Source of the DNA: Mucilaginibacter limnophilus | GTDB lineage: Bacteria > Bacteroidota > Bacteroidia > Sphingobacteriales > Sphingobacteriaceae | DNA: 64,000 nucleotides | Assembly: GCF_004005815.1 (NCBI RefSeq) | Contig: NZ_SACK01000009.1 | Location: 1 to 64,000 of the forward strand | Direction: 5' to 3' | Shown here: piece after piece, positions 1 through 8,240 of the stretch | How the letters are laid out: the number at the start of each line of letters is the position of its first letter | Numbering within the stretch: position 1 is the stretch's first letter | Notes under the pieces: generated by a model | Told to the model about the DNA's origin: nothing | The model's input: only the letters and a program-made list of their open reading frames with translations | Databases searched by the model: none | Position numbers and translations under genes: made by a program

Positions 1-5
1 AGCTA

Positions 6-55
6 AACTGTGGAGATATTGAAAACTCTACCGAGTTTCCAACATCTCCACAGTT
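6..55. repeat. 50-bp imperfect palindrome (hairpin)
   Basis: The outer arms 6-17 (AACTGTGGAGAT) and 44-55 are perfect reverse complements. The pairing continues inward with two mismatches to a 4-nt loop at 29-32. No T-run follows on the plus strand, so an intrinsic terminator is doubtful. It could be a remnant of a mobile-element end or a REP-like palindrome at the edge of the accessory patch. A perfect -7-like TATTTTTG lies just downstream at 72-79 without a clear -33 partner. Confidence 0.6.
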
Positions 56-133
56 CCAACAACAATAATTATATTTTTGAATTAAATAAGTCTATAAAAC
101 ACCAGTCCGAACTAAGGGAGGGTTACAAGGCCA

Positions 134-655
134 TTGGACACTCGCCCCCGGGAGGCCATAGAAAAGATCCGAGCGTGGGTGCAAGGTGAAATCAAAATGA
201 TGGATTGCCGCGCCTACGGTGGTCGTGCAATGTCTGCGGCAAGAGACTTAAAAGGAGCTCCTCGATATGCGGCCTATGCAGCTGGTCAGGCGGCAGTAAC
301 TGCACATGTTGCCGCTCATGATCTTGGTGCTGCCGCCTACGCCATAAAAGCTGTTAAAGCGTCAGTCGTAAAAGATTTTGCAGAGGCAAGTGGTAAAATA
401 GAATGCGCCTGGCAAAGAGATCAGCTTCCTGATCAAATACGTGACCTTGTTCTTGACGATCAAAGGTTAAGAAACCCGATCTGTCGGAACGTTTTGATTG
501 TTAACTTTATCAGACTATCAAAAATTAGATGTAGTATTTACAATGTAAAAAATGAAAAATACCGATCAGATACGCACATTCATCTCCACCAGGTCTTTGG
601 AAAGGTTGAACAAGCCGTGATTAAGTTTTTAAACAGATTGAAGGCATTTACTTAA
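134..655 (+). pseudogene. 5'-truncated Imm-5-like putative immunity gene fragment
   Basis: The product (TTG start) has the core of the Imm-5-like putative immunity family: DTRPREAIEKIRAW, then AARDLKGAPRYAAYAAGQAA and AHDLGAAAYAIKAV. The intact paralogue at 1639-2148 has about 53 residues before the point where this copy begins, and the sequence upstream of 131 does not encode them. After about residue 115 the reading frame runs into lysine- and isoleucine-rich sequence unlike the family. I read it as a decayed fragment truncated at its 5' end and with an unrelated 3' end. It is not a close copy of the downstream gene, so it is either an older duplicate or a second acquired member. Whether it is expressed is unknown. 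Confidence 0.6.
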
Positions 656-675
656 CGAGATCTAATTTCTTCTTT

Positions 676-1419
676 TCAATTGATGATCTCGCCTTTATTC
701 GCCGCTAATTTCTCGCGCCATTGCTGAAGCTGTTCGTCCGTGAGTCGCTGCCAATCGCCTACTTCGCCAATAACTTTCAGCGGTTCTTTCGTTCGGTAAG
801 ACCGGGTGGGATTGCCGGGGAACTTTTTGTTGGTGACATTGGGGTCATTCTCGAATGCGCCGATAGGCTTCACGATATAAACACGCTCCGGGTCGTTACC
901 TCTTGCTAAGGCGGCAGCCAAGCCGGCCCCGTTGATGAGGGCGGTGAAATAAATGTGGTTCATGACTAGGCTTTCATGATAATTAGACGTCCATCCGGCT
1001 GTAAGCAGGTCTCCCTGCTTGAGGTTAGCCCTTGTTCCGTGATAAAATGGCCCCTTATCAACAGGTTGACTAACATTTTCGAGCGCTAACCGGGAATGCT
1101 TTTTTGCCTGGTCCGATTCACCCAGTTCTTCATAACATTGAGCGATATGGGTATGAAGCGAAGGCAATGCCCCCCGGACGGCGTCATTATCGATCTTTAA
1201 AGCCAGCTGTAAGGCGATTTCATACCACCGGAGTTTGTCAGTATTACCTGACTGAGATCGGGCAACAAACCAGGCCGCAGTAAATTTCTCAAAGTCGTTT
1301 GATGCTTGGTTCCATGCCTGCATAAAAAATTCAAGTGCCTTTTGAACATTACCGGTCTCTTCCATTTGCATACCCTGTATGCAAAGCTGTATGATGTGAT
1401 TTTGGGGGTTGAATTCCAT
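676..1419 (-). CDS. TPR-like domain fused to rifampin ADP-ribosyltransferase (Arr)
   Basis: The last 125 residues of this 247-residue protein match the Arr family, which inactivates rifamycins by ADP-ribosylation with NAD+. Visible landmarks are GPFYHGT (residues 123-129, with the first catalytic His), the TSNYHES loop, VYIVKPIGAFENDPN with the acidic residue, and KFPGNPTRSYRT. Stand-alone Arr enzymes are about 140 residues. Here a helical region (about 5-115) with TPR-like repeats (GNVQKALEFFMQAW, ELGESDQAKKHSRLAL) precedes the domain. I chose the ATG at 1419 (MEFNPQN) because the 24 codons upstream look like noncoding sequence; an upstream start at 1491 is open. It converges with the Imm-5-like fragment and is divergent from the intact Imm-5-like gene. 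The Arr call is firm; the role of the TPR part is unknown. Confidence 0.85.
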   Translation of the reverse strand: MEFNPQNHIIQLCIQGMQMEETGNVQKALEFFMQAWNQASNDFEKFTAAWFVARSQSGNTDKLRWYEIALQLALKIDNDAVRGALPSLHTHIAQCYEELGESDQAKKHSRLALENVSQPVDKGPFYHGTRANLKQGDLLTAGWTSNYHESLVMNHIYFTALINGAGLAAALARGNDPERVYIVKPIGAFENDPNVTNKKFPGNPTRSYRTKEPLKVIGEVGDWQRLTDEQLQQWREKLAANKGEIIN

Positions 1420-1638
1420 AGTTGTTTTCTTGAAAATGCCGTTATTCCTTCGAAAATAATTGGCCGGACGGATAAAAAAACAGGATTTCAAGTATATTTT
1501 TTCAAGCGTACCAGGACACTGATTTTTGCGTTATCTCTACAAACAACCGGAGTCGGAAGGCAGGCAAACCCAGCACGTGCGATACATGCCGCAGTGATAT
1601 ACTTCAGGATATTATTTTCGATTCCATAACTTGCCATT

Positions 1639-2148
1639 ATGAAAATGACGAGCAAGGAACAGGCACAACGATCTAAACGATATCATTGGATCGCCGCGCA
1701 CCGGGGCGGGCCGCTATCACTGTCTGACCGGCAGCAATTGATCAGATGGGCCAGAGAATGCGTAGAGCATGTATTGCATTTAGCGGGTCCCGAAGTTGAT
1801 CAGCGTATCATAGATGCTTTAGTAACGGCGGCGGCTTGGGAAAATGGTAAGACATCAACTGGGGATTGTATGAAAAAGTCACTTGGGGCACATGCTGCGG
1901 CCAGAGTTTCCACGAACGAAACCCACAAAGCCATCGCCAGGGCAGCGGGTCAGGCCGTTGCGACCGCTCATATGGCTGATCATTCACTCGGCGGTGCTTA
2001 TTACGCACTCAAAGCAATTAAACTGGCTGGCCTGGAACTGGCGACCGAAAAACGGTGGCAGGAGGAAAGGTTGTTGGTTCTACCTGTTCAGCTTCAGGAG
2101 CTTGTAAAAGCGACCTGGCAGCAAAAGAAGCTGGATGAAAGGATTTGA
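1639..2148 (+). CDS. Imm-5-like putative immunity protein
   Basis: A 169-residue soluble protein of the Imm-5-like family, named from its occurrence in toxin-immunity loci. Characteristic stretches are LSDRQQLIRWARECVEHVL (about 27-45), IARAAGQAVATAHM and HSLGGAYYALKAIKLAG, which form an Ala-rich helical core. ATG at 1639 is followed by a second possible ATG at 1645. No toxin gene, Rhs/YD repeats or secretion marker lies next to it in this window, so a partner cannot be named. It sits between the Arr gene and the tRNA-Glu terminator, in what looks like an integration site. Many family members occur singly in genomes and no biochemical function is established, so the immunity role is a family label only. 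Confidence 0.75.
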   Translation: MKMTSKEQAQRSKRYHWIAAHRGGPLSLSDRQQLIRWARECVEHVLHLAGPEVDQRIIDALVTAAAWENGKTSTGDCMKKSLGAHAAARVSTNETHKAIARAAGQAVATAHMADHSLGGAYYALKAIKLAGLELATEKRWQEERLLVLPVQLQELVKATWQQKKLDERI

Positions 2149-2370
2149 TCCATAATTCTGTGCTCATTTGTTATAATTTGCGTTCAACGCCTGTCTAAGG
2201 TATTCCATATCGGTGCCAAGTGCTTTTTTATGGGTAAGCAATAGAACCGGATATAAAAAGAACGAGCGAATAGGGAGTTTTATATCTATATTGACGGAAT
2301 GCAACATCGAACCGCCAGGCTAAGCGAACCACTTGGACTTATCTTGCTGATAAACAGCAAATTAAAAGGC

Positions 2371-2411
2371 AAAAAAAAATGGGAAAAGTTCATTGAATTT
2401 GAACCTTTCCC
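2371..2411 (-). terminator. Intrinsic terminator of tRNA-Glu
   Basis: Read on the minus strand, 2411-2400 (GGGAAAGGTTCA) pairs with 2392-2381 with one imperfect pair and a 7-nt loop. It is followed by nine Ts (2379-2371). It lies just 3' of the tRNA. The remaining stretch 2149-2370 shows no gene I can support. Confidence 0.8.
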
Positions 2412-2417
2412 ATCAAG

Positions 2418-2489
2418 TAGCCCGTAGGGGAATCGAACCCCTGTTTCAAGAATGAAAATCTTGCGTCCTAACCCCTAGACGAACGGGCC
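2418..2489 (-). tRNA. tRNA-Glu (anticodon UUC)
   Basis: Read on the minus strand: acceptor arm GGCCCGT (2489-2483) pairs with ACGGGCT (2425-2419), discriminator A at 2418, no encoded CCA. The anticodon stem CAAGA/TCTTG encloses the loop TTTTCAT, giving UUC. The T arm is CAGGGGTTCGATTCCCCT. The length is 72 nt. The 3' end faces the Arr/Imm-5-like patch, the usual geometry for elements that integrate at tRNA 3' ends. Confidence 0.95.
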
Positions 2490-2673
2490 ATTGCTTTGGG
2501 ACTGCAAAGATATACGTTTCATTAACAAAGCAAAAAAATATTTAAACTTTTTTAAAATTCTTTTCCGGCATCAAAATGTGCCCTTTAAAGCTTACAAAGC
2601 GTATTAATTATAATTGTTACTAAATTGCCTGTGTCACAAATAATTGTACATTCGGTGTTAGAAAGCATATTGG

Positions 2674-3621
2674 ATGATAAAGGTAGACCGATTAAGTAAA
2701 CACTTTGGTGCTATACAGGCGGTAAATGAAGTGTCCTTGGAGATAAACGAGGGCGAAACCTTTGTTTTACTTGGCACAAGCGGCTGTGGAAAGACAACTA
2801 CCCTTAAAATGCTTAACCGTCTTATTGAACCCACAAGCGGCACAATATTCATAAACGGTAGAAATATTAATGACCAGTCGCCCGAGATACTACGCAGAAG
2901 CATTGGCTATGTATTGCAAAACAATGGCTTGTTCCCACATTATACGGTTGCCGAAAATATTGCTGTAGTTCCTCGACTACTTAAATGGGACGATAAAAAA
3001 ATAAGAAACCGCACCTATGAACTTCTTGAAAAGCTGCATTTAAGTTCGGGTGAGTTAAATAAGTATCCCAATAAACTAAGCGGCGGTCAGCAGCAAAGAG
3101 TAGGACTGGCCCGCGCACTGATAGCCGATCCGCCGGTGCTGCTGATGGATGAACCCCTGGGTGCCCTTGATAACGTTACACGCGCAAAAATCCAGGCGGA
3201 ATTCAAAAATCTTGATGAGCTGAAGCGCAAAACCATCGTAATGGTTACCCACGATATACAGGAAGCGTTTGAATTGGGCGACCGCATTGGTATAATGGAT
3301 AAAGGAGTTTTAGTACAAGAAGGTGTCCCGGCTGATCTGTTGTTTAAGCCTGCAAATAATTTTATAAGTGATTTTTTGCACGAGCAACGATTACAGTTGG
3401 AATTGCAATCGGTAAAACTGGCTGATATATGGGATACTTTTCCAAATGTGGTACAACAGAGTTCGGTTACAGTAAATGCTAAAGATAGCCTGTGGCATGC
3501 TATGGAGATATTTACATCCGGCAAAGCCGAAAGCATACAGGTGACAGGCACTGGCGTCGCTTCACGGTCAATAACGCTTGAACAATTGATGTCGGCATAT
3601 AAAAACTACCGCCATGAATGA
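2674..3621 (+). CDS. egtV: ABC importer ATPase, ergothioneine/betaine type (EgtV-like)
   Basis: A 315-residue ATPase of the glycine-betaine/OpuCA class. Walker A GTSGCGKTT is at 34-42, the signature LSGGQQQR near 135-142 and Walker B VLLMDEP near 155-161, followed by the switch His in VMVTHD. A C-terminal segment of about 75 residues looks like a reduced CBS-type regulatory region. The stop overlaps the start of the permease/binding-protein gene by 8 nt, so the two are translationally coupled. Sequence alone would allow a betaine or choline transporter. The call as EgtV rests on the operon with egtB and egtD and on the known EgtUV importers, where EgtV is the ATPase. Confidence 0.8.
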   Translation: MIKVDRLSKHFGAIQAVNEVSLEINEGETFVLLGTSGCGKTTTLKMLNRLIEPTSGTIFINGRNINDQSPEILRRSIGYVLQNNGLFPHYTVAENIAVVPRLLKWDDKKIRNRTYELLEKLHLSSGELNKYPNKLSGGQQQRVGLARALIADPPVLLMDEPLGALDNVTRAKIQAEFKNLDELKRKTIVMVTHDIQEAFELGDRIGIMDKGVLVQEGVPADLLFKPANNFISDFLHEQRLQLELQSVKLADIWDTFPNVVQQSSVTVNAKDSLWHAMEIFTSGKAESIQVTGTGVASRSITLEQLMSAYKNYRHE

Positions 3622-5182
3622 ACAGCGACAAACCTTGCTCGATTTTATGCGTGAACAGTCGGACAAGCTGTTATCACAAGCGCTTGAACATATAGGGCTC
3701 ACCTTTATATCGTTATTGATAGCGGTAATCATCGGTTTGCCGCTGGGCATATTAATCGCCCGCAGAAGAAACTTATCGGGAACCGTATTAAGTTTAGCCG
3801 GCATTTTACAAACTATCCCCAGCATAGCGTTACTGGGTTTTATGATTCCGGTCCTTGGCATTGGCCCCAAGCCAGCTATAGTTGCTTTGTTGTTATATGC
3901 GCTGTTGCCTATTATCCAAAATACTTATACAGGCGTAATCGGCATTGATGCATCGGTAAAAGAAGCTGCACTGGCCATGGGCATGAGCAGGTGGCAGGTG
4001 CTTAAAAAAGTTGAACTGCCACTGGCCATGCCTGTGATACTGGCGGGTGTCCGCACAGCAACGGTTATCAATGTAGGCGTGGCAACACTGGCATCATACA
4101 TCGCCGCAGGCGGGCTTGGCGAATTTATCTTCGGCGGTATATCGCTTAACAATACCAATATGATACTTGCAGGCGCCATACCGGCGGCATTGCTGGCTTT
4201 AGTGTTTGATTTCCTGCTGTCGCGATTACAAAAGTACAATCTAAAAAAAGTAAAAACAGGCTTGGCAGTATTGCCGCTTGTGGTTTTAGCGCTGGCATCG
4301 TTATATTTCATTCCATCGGCTTATGGGAGCAAATTGACAGCCGGATTTACCCCCGAATTTATGGGAAGGCAGGATGGTAACCTCGGCCTGCGAAGCAAAT
4401 ACGGTTTGAAAATACATACTGTTGTAATTAACGATGCCGTAATGTATAAAGCCGCTTATGAGAAAAAGCTTGACGTAATCAGCGGATACTCAACAGATGG
4501 GCGGTTAACAGCTTACGATCTAATAGTACTTGATGATGATAAACATATCTTCCCGCCGTATTATGCGGCGCCGATTGTTAGTGAACAGGCTCTTGTAAAG
4601 TTCCCTGAATTGGAGCAGACGCTCAATCTTCTTGCAGGAAAGATAACGGATTCAATAATGACAGAGCTAAATTATCGTACCGATTACCTGCATCAAGCGC
4701 CCGAAAAAGTGGCTGAAGATTTTTTGAAACAAGTTGGTCTTTATAAACCAGCCCGTAGTGGTACTGGTGGCATCGTGCGTATTGGTTCAAAAATATTTGG
4801 CGAACAATACATACTGGCCCATATTTACAATATGCTGATAAAAGGTTATACAGATTATGGTGTATCAACTAAAACGGGCCTCGGCGGCACTAAAATTTGT
4901 TTCGACGCACTTGCCAATAACCAGATAGATTTTTACCCTGAATACACTGGCACCGGCCTGATCGCCATTTTGCAGGCGCCCGTAAAAACTGTCAATTCGT
5001 TAACATCAGATAAAAATAAAACTTACAACTTTGTTAAAACCGAATTTTATAAACGTTACCGGATAAAATGGCTTACCCCAATAGGTTTTAACAATGCATA
5101 CGCTTTAATGATGCGGCAAAAACAAGCTGACCAGTTGGGTGTTAAAAGCATATCCGAGCTGACACGATACCTTGATAAATGA
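3614..5182 (+). CDS. egtU: Permease fused to a circularly permuted substrate-binding domain (EgtU-like)
   Basis: Residues 1-210 form the membrane permease with the EAA loop EAALAMGMSRWQVLKK (117-132). A further membrane helix (217-236) leads to the extracytoplasmic binding domain (240-522). In OpuCC/OsmX/EgtU proteins this domain normally begins with the IGSK..TEQYIL half and ends with the STDG, PPYYAAP and LNY half. Here the order is reversed: FTPEFMGR (245-252), YSTDGRL (292-298), FPPYYAAP (313-320) and ELNY (351-354) come first, then RIGSKIFGEQYIL (389-401), YPEYTGTG (441-448) and IGFNNAYAL (490-498), ending with SISELTRYL. The domain is therefore circularly permuted but apparently complete. 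The stop overlaps the egtB start by 4 nt. The substrate, probably ergothioneine, is inferred from context. Confidence 0.85.
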   Translation: MNEQRQTLLDFMREQSDKLLSQALEHIGLTFISLLIAVIIGLPLGILIARRRNLSGTVLSLAGILQTIPSIALLGFMIPVLGIGPKPAIVALLLYALLPIIQNTYTGVIGIDASVKEAALAMGMSRWQVLKKVELPLAMPVILAGVRTATVINVGVATLASYIAAGGLGEFIFGGISLNNTNMILAGAIPAALLALVFDFLLSRLQKYNLKKVKTGLAVLPLVVLALASLYFIPSAYGSKLTAGFTPEFMGRQDGNLGLRSKYGLKIHTVVINDAVMYKAAYEKKLDVISGYSTDGRLTAYDLIVLDDDKHIFPPYYAAPIVSEQALVKFPELEQTLNLLAGKITDSIMTELNYRTDYLHQAPEKVAEDFLKQVGLYKPARSGTGGIVRIGSKIFGEQYILAHIYNMLIKGYTDYGVSTKTGLGGTKICFDALANNQIDFYPEYTGTGLIAILQAPVKTVNSLTSDKNKTYNFVKTEFYKRYRIKWLTPIGFNNAYALMMRQKQADQLGVKSISELTRYLDK

Positions 5183-6330
5183 CTTTAGCCGAACGTTACC
5201 AAACTGTACGCCAGCATACCGCTGATATTTGTAGTCCGCTGCAAACGGAAGACTATGTGGTTCAGCCGGTTGAATTTGTAAGCCCGCCTAAATGGCATCT
5301 GGGGCATACCACCTGGTTTTTTGAAACATTTATCCTAAAACCCTATTTTGCTGAATACCGAGAATTCAATCCTGAGTATAATTACGTATTCAACAGCTAT
5401 TACGAGTCGGTGGGGGCTCGTGTAATTCGTACAGACAGGGGAAATTTAAGCCGGCCAACGGTTATAGACATCTACAGCTACCGCAAGTATGTTGATGAAG
5501 CCATGTATAATTTCTTGTGTGGAAAAATCTCCAAAGAAATAGAAGAACTGTTGATACTTGGCTTTAACCATGAAGAGCAGCATCAGGAGCTGTTACTTAC
5601 CGATATTAAATACATATTGGGGCACAATCCATTATTTCCCGCTTACAACAGCAATTATAAAGTACCTAAGGTTGATGGTAATGCAGTTACCGATTTCATT
5701 AGCATGAACGAAGGCATTTATGAAATTGGCTTTACTGGCGAAAGTTTTTGTTTTGACAATGAACTGAACCGGCATAAAGTTTACCTGAACGCTTATAGTA
5801 TAAGTGCACAGCTGGTTACTAATGCCGAATACCTTGAGTTTATCAACGCCGGCGGATATCATGATTTCAGGCATTGGCATGCTGAGGGCTGGGATTGGGT
5901 AAACACAAATAAGGTTGAAGCGCCCATGTACTGGTATAATATTGATGGAAAATGGCATCAATACACTTTTCACGGCTTAGAGCCGTTGCACTTGCAACAG
6001 CCTGTAACGCACATCAGCTACTTTGAGGCTTATGCTTACGCCACGTGGAAAGGCCTGCGTTTACCAACCGAGTTTGAATGGGAAGCAGCATCAGCGAAGT
6101 TTAACTGGGGTAGCCGCTGGGAGTGGACCGAAAGTTCTTATCTGCCTTACCCGGGTTTTGCTAAAGCGCCGGGCGCCATTGGTGAATACAACGGCAAGTT
6201 TATGGTGAATCAAAAGGTACTTCGTGGCGCGTCAGAAGTAACACCACCGGGCCACAGCCGTGCTACTTACCGCAATTTTTTTCAAACCAACCTACGTTGG
6301 CAGTTTACTGGCATACGCCTTGCTAAATAA
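5179..6330 (+). CDS. egtB: Ergothioneine biosynthesis sulfoxide synthase EgtB-like
   Basis: A 383-residue protein with an N-terminal DinB-like helical domain and a C-terminal formylglycine-generating-enzyme (FGE-sulfatase) fold, the EgtB architecture. The expected three-His iron site is visible: His43 in WHLGHT, and His131 and His135 in HEEQHQE. The C-terminal half shows GLRLPTEFEWEAA, WEWTESSYLPYPGF and the closing FTGIRLAK. EgtB uses non-haem iron and O2 to join a sulfur donor to hercynine. No egtA or egtC (gamma-glutamylcysteine route) is nearby, so direct use of cysteine is possible but not shown. The start ATGA overlaps the egtU stop. At 383 residues it is shorter than the mycobacterial enzyme (about 430). 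Confidence 0.9.
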   Translation: MTLAERYQTVRQHTADICSPLQTEDYVVQPVEFVSPPKWHLGHTTWFFETFILKPYFAEYREFNPEYNYVFNSYYESVGARVIRTDRGNLSRPTVIDIYSYRKYVDEAMYNFLCGKISKEIEELLILGFNHEEQHQELLLTDIKYILGHNPLFPAYNSNYKVPKVDGNAVTDFISMNEGIYEIGFTGESFCFDNELNRHKVYLNAYSISAQLVTNAEYLEFINAGGYHDFRHWHAEGWDWVNTNKVEAPMYWYNIDGKWHQYTFHGLEPLHLQQPVTHISYFEAYAYATWKGLRLPTEFEWEAASAKFNWGSRWEWTESSYLPYPGFAKAPGAIGEYNGKFMVNQKVLRGASEVTPPGHSRATYRNFFQTNLRWQFTGIRLAK

Positions 6331-6357
6331 CCTATATACCTCATAATAACCACCAAT

Positions 6358-7317
6358 ATGCCGGAAACTACTACAGTTAACAGCCAGTTTTTAAATGATG
6401 TAATTACCGGTCTCAAGGCTGAGCCAAAGCATCTTCAGTCGAAATATTTTTATGACGAAAAGGGTGACGTGCTGTTTCAGCAGATTATGAACAGTCCGGA
6501 ATATTATTTAACGGGTTGCGAAATGGATATTTTCACCAGCCAGGCGGATGCGCTTGCTGAAACCGTACGCAGCGGCGGCGAGCCGTTCGACCTGATTGAG
6601 CTTGGCGCCGGAGATGCTACAAAATCCATTCATTTGTTAAAGGAGTTATTGTATAAAGGTGCTGATTTCACTTATATGCCCATTGATATTTCGGCGCATG
6701 TAATACAGCTGCTTAACGATGAACTGCCTGCTAAGCTGCCCGGTTTGAAACTGGAAGGACTTAATGGAGAATATTTCGAGATGCTGAAAAAAGCGGCCTC
6801 TATATCAAATCGCCGTAAAGTGGTGCTGTTTCTTGGATCGAACATTGGCAATATGCCGGTTAACGACGCGCAGGAATTTTTGAACGAAATGCGCAGGCAT
6901 CTATCACCCGGTGATATGGCGCTTGTGGGCGTCGACCTGAAAAAAAATCCGCGAATTATTCGCGCTGCATATGATGATAAGCAAGGGGTTACAAAACAAT
7001 TCAACCTTAATTTGCTCGAGCGTATAAACCGGGAGTTTAATGCTGATTTTGATATAGATAAGTTTGAACATTATTGCAGCTACGACCCCGAAACCGGTTC
7101 ATGCAAAAGCTACCTGATCAGCACATCCGAACAAACTATGACTATAAATGATGAGCAAATTTTCTTTAAGAAAGATGAATACATCTGGATGGAGATTTCA
7201 CAGAAATATACGGTGAATCAAATTGATCAGATGGCAGCAAATGCACGTTTCAACACCAGCGATCACCTGTTTGATAGTAAACATTGGTTTATGGACGCGG
7301 TGTTGGTGGCTGAATGA
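6358..7317 (+). CDS. egtD: L-histidine N-alpha-methyltransferase EgtD
   Basis: A 319-residue SAM-dependent methyltransferase that trimethylates histidine to hercynine, the first step of ergothioneine synthesis. The family marks are QSKYFYDEKGDVLF (27-40), SPEYYLTGCE (46-55) around the substrate-contacting Tyr, the SAM loop ELGAGDATKS (81-90), FLGSNIGNM, and a C-terminal DSKHWFMDAVLV. It follows egtB by 27 nt on the same strand and closes the four-gene operon. No EgtE-type PLP C-S lyase is encoded next to it, so that step must use an unlinked gene. The length is typical of the family. Confidence 0.92.
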   Translation: MPETTTVNSQFLNDVITGLKAEPKHLQSKYFYDEKGDVLFQQIMNSPEYYLTGCEMDIFTSQADALAETVRSGGEPFDLIELGAGDATKSIHLLKELLYKGADFTYMPIDISAHVIQLLNDELPAKLPGLKLEGLNGEYFEMLKKAASISNRRKVVLFLGSNIGNMPVNDAQEFLNEMRRHLSPGDMALVGVDLKKNPRIIRAAYDDKQGVTKQFNLNLLERINREFNADFDIDKFEHYCSYDPETGSCKSYLISTSEQTMTINDEQIFFKKDEYIWMEISQKYTVNQIDQMAANARFNTSDHLFDSKHWFMDAVLVAE

Positions 7318-7372
7318 TTTCCATTGTCAGCAATTGAGCGCTATTTTTGACAGCTGATATAAACCTTTTGCA

Positions 7373-8185
7373 ATGGAAACCCTTCCTTTAAAAGATAAAG
7401 TAATAATAGTAACCGGCGGTACAGGCGTATTGGGCGAAGCATTTACAAAAGGCATCGCACAAGCAGGTGGTATAGTTGGAATACTGGGCCGTAACGAAAA
7501 AATTGCCAATGAACGCGCCCAAAATATAATTGCTGGCGGCGGGAAGGCCATCGCGCTTATTGCTAATGTGCTTGACGAAAATGATCTTATTTCCGCGTGT
7601 GAAAAAGTGCTAACGAAATACGGCCGGATAGATGGTTTGGTGAACGGCGCAGGCGGCAATATGCCGGGCGGTATCATTCAACCTGGCGATGACATTTTTA
7701 AGCTGAATTTTGAAGGCTTACGCCAGGTGCTCGACCTTAACCTTTGGGGAACTATTATTCCTACACAGGTATTTGGTGAAGTAATGGCAAAAAATGGCAA
7801 CGGAAGCATTGTAAATATTTCTTCCATGTCGTCAAAGCATGTCATCACAAAGGTGTTGGGTTACAGCATAGCTAAAGCTGCAGTTGATTCGTACAATCAG
7901 TGGTTCGCCGTTGAGGCAGCTAACCGTTACGGAGATGCCATACGCATGAATGCTATCGCGCCCGGCTTTTTCTTAACCGAACAAAACCGTGCCTTGCTTA
8001 CCAACCCCGACGGCAGCTATACCGAACGAGGCAAGTTGGTGTTACAAAATACCCCTTACAAACGTTTTGGGAAGCCGCAAGAACTGGTTGGCGCGTTGAT
8101 ATATCTGCTTAGCGATGCTTCAAAGTTTGTTACCGGAACCATTATTAATGTTGATGGAGGTTTCTCGGTATTCAGCGGCGTATAA
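7373..8185 (+). CDS. uxuB: SDR oxidoreductase, D-mannonate oxidoreductase (UxuB/YjmF) type
   Basis: A 270-residue classical short-chain dehydrogenase. The NAD(P) loop TGGTGVLG is at 14-21, NGAGG at 91-95, and the catalytic Ser150/151, Tyr164 and Lys168 are in place. Segments such as NGAGGNMPGG, GTIIPTQVFGEVM, APGFFLTEQNRALL and the end VDGGFSVFSGV resemble SDR-type fructuronate reductases (Bacillus YjmF/UxuB), which reduce D-fructuronate to D-mannonate in hexuronate catabolism. No uxuA or uxaC is nearby, so this role is inferred from sequence resemblance. It starts 55 nt after egtD and may be cotranscribed, although nothing ties it to ergothioneine. Confidence 0.75.
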   Translation: METLPLKDKVIIVTGGTGVLGEAFTKGIAQAGGIVGILGRNEKIANERAQNIIAGGGKAIALIANVLDENDLISACEKVLTKYGRIDGLVNGAGGNMPGGIIQPGDDIFKLNFEGLRQVLDLNLWGTIIPTQVFGEVMAKNGNGSIVNISSMSSKHVITKVLGYSIAKAAVDSYNQWFAVEAANRYGDAIRMNAIAPGFFLTEQNRALLTNPDGSYTERGKLVLQNTPYKRFGKPQELVGALIYLLSDASKFVTGTIINVDGGFSVFSGV

Positions 8186-8189
8186 AACA

Positions 8190-8212
8190 AAAAGGCCCCG
8201 TTTCCGGGGCTC
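8190..8212 (-). terminator. Intrinsic terminator of the PhyH gene
   Basis: GCCCCG (8195-8200) and CGGGGC (8205-8210) form a 6-bp GC stem with a TTTC loop. On the minus strand it is followed by CCTTTTTGTTTT, so it mainly stops the leftward dioxygenase transcript. On the plus strand the T content (TCTT) is weak, although it may also serve the converging SDR gene. Confidence 0.75.
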
Positions 8213-8240
8213 TTCAAAGTATAGACTATTTAATTAATTG

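Noticed and set aside
721..909. Plus-strand ORF of 62 codons within the Arr gene
   Set aside because: It lies entirely antisense to the conserved Arr domain and has no recognisable composition or start context.
7318..7372. Possible promoter before the SDR gene (ACCTTTTG)
   Set aside because: One mismatch in the -7 box and a TTTG only 13 nt upstream do not fit the expected spacing, so read-through from egtD is equally likely.
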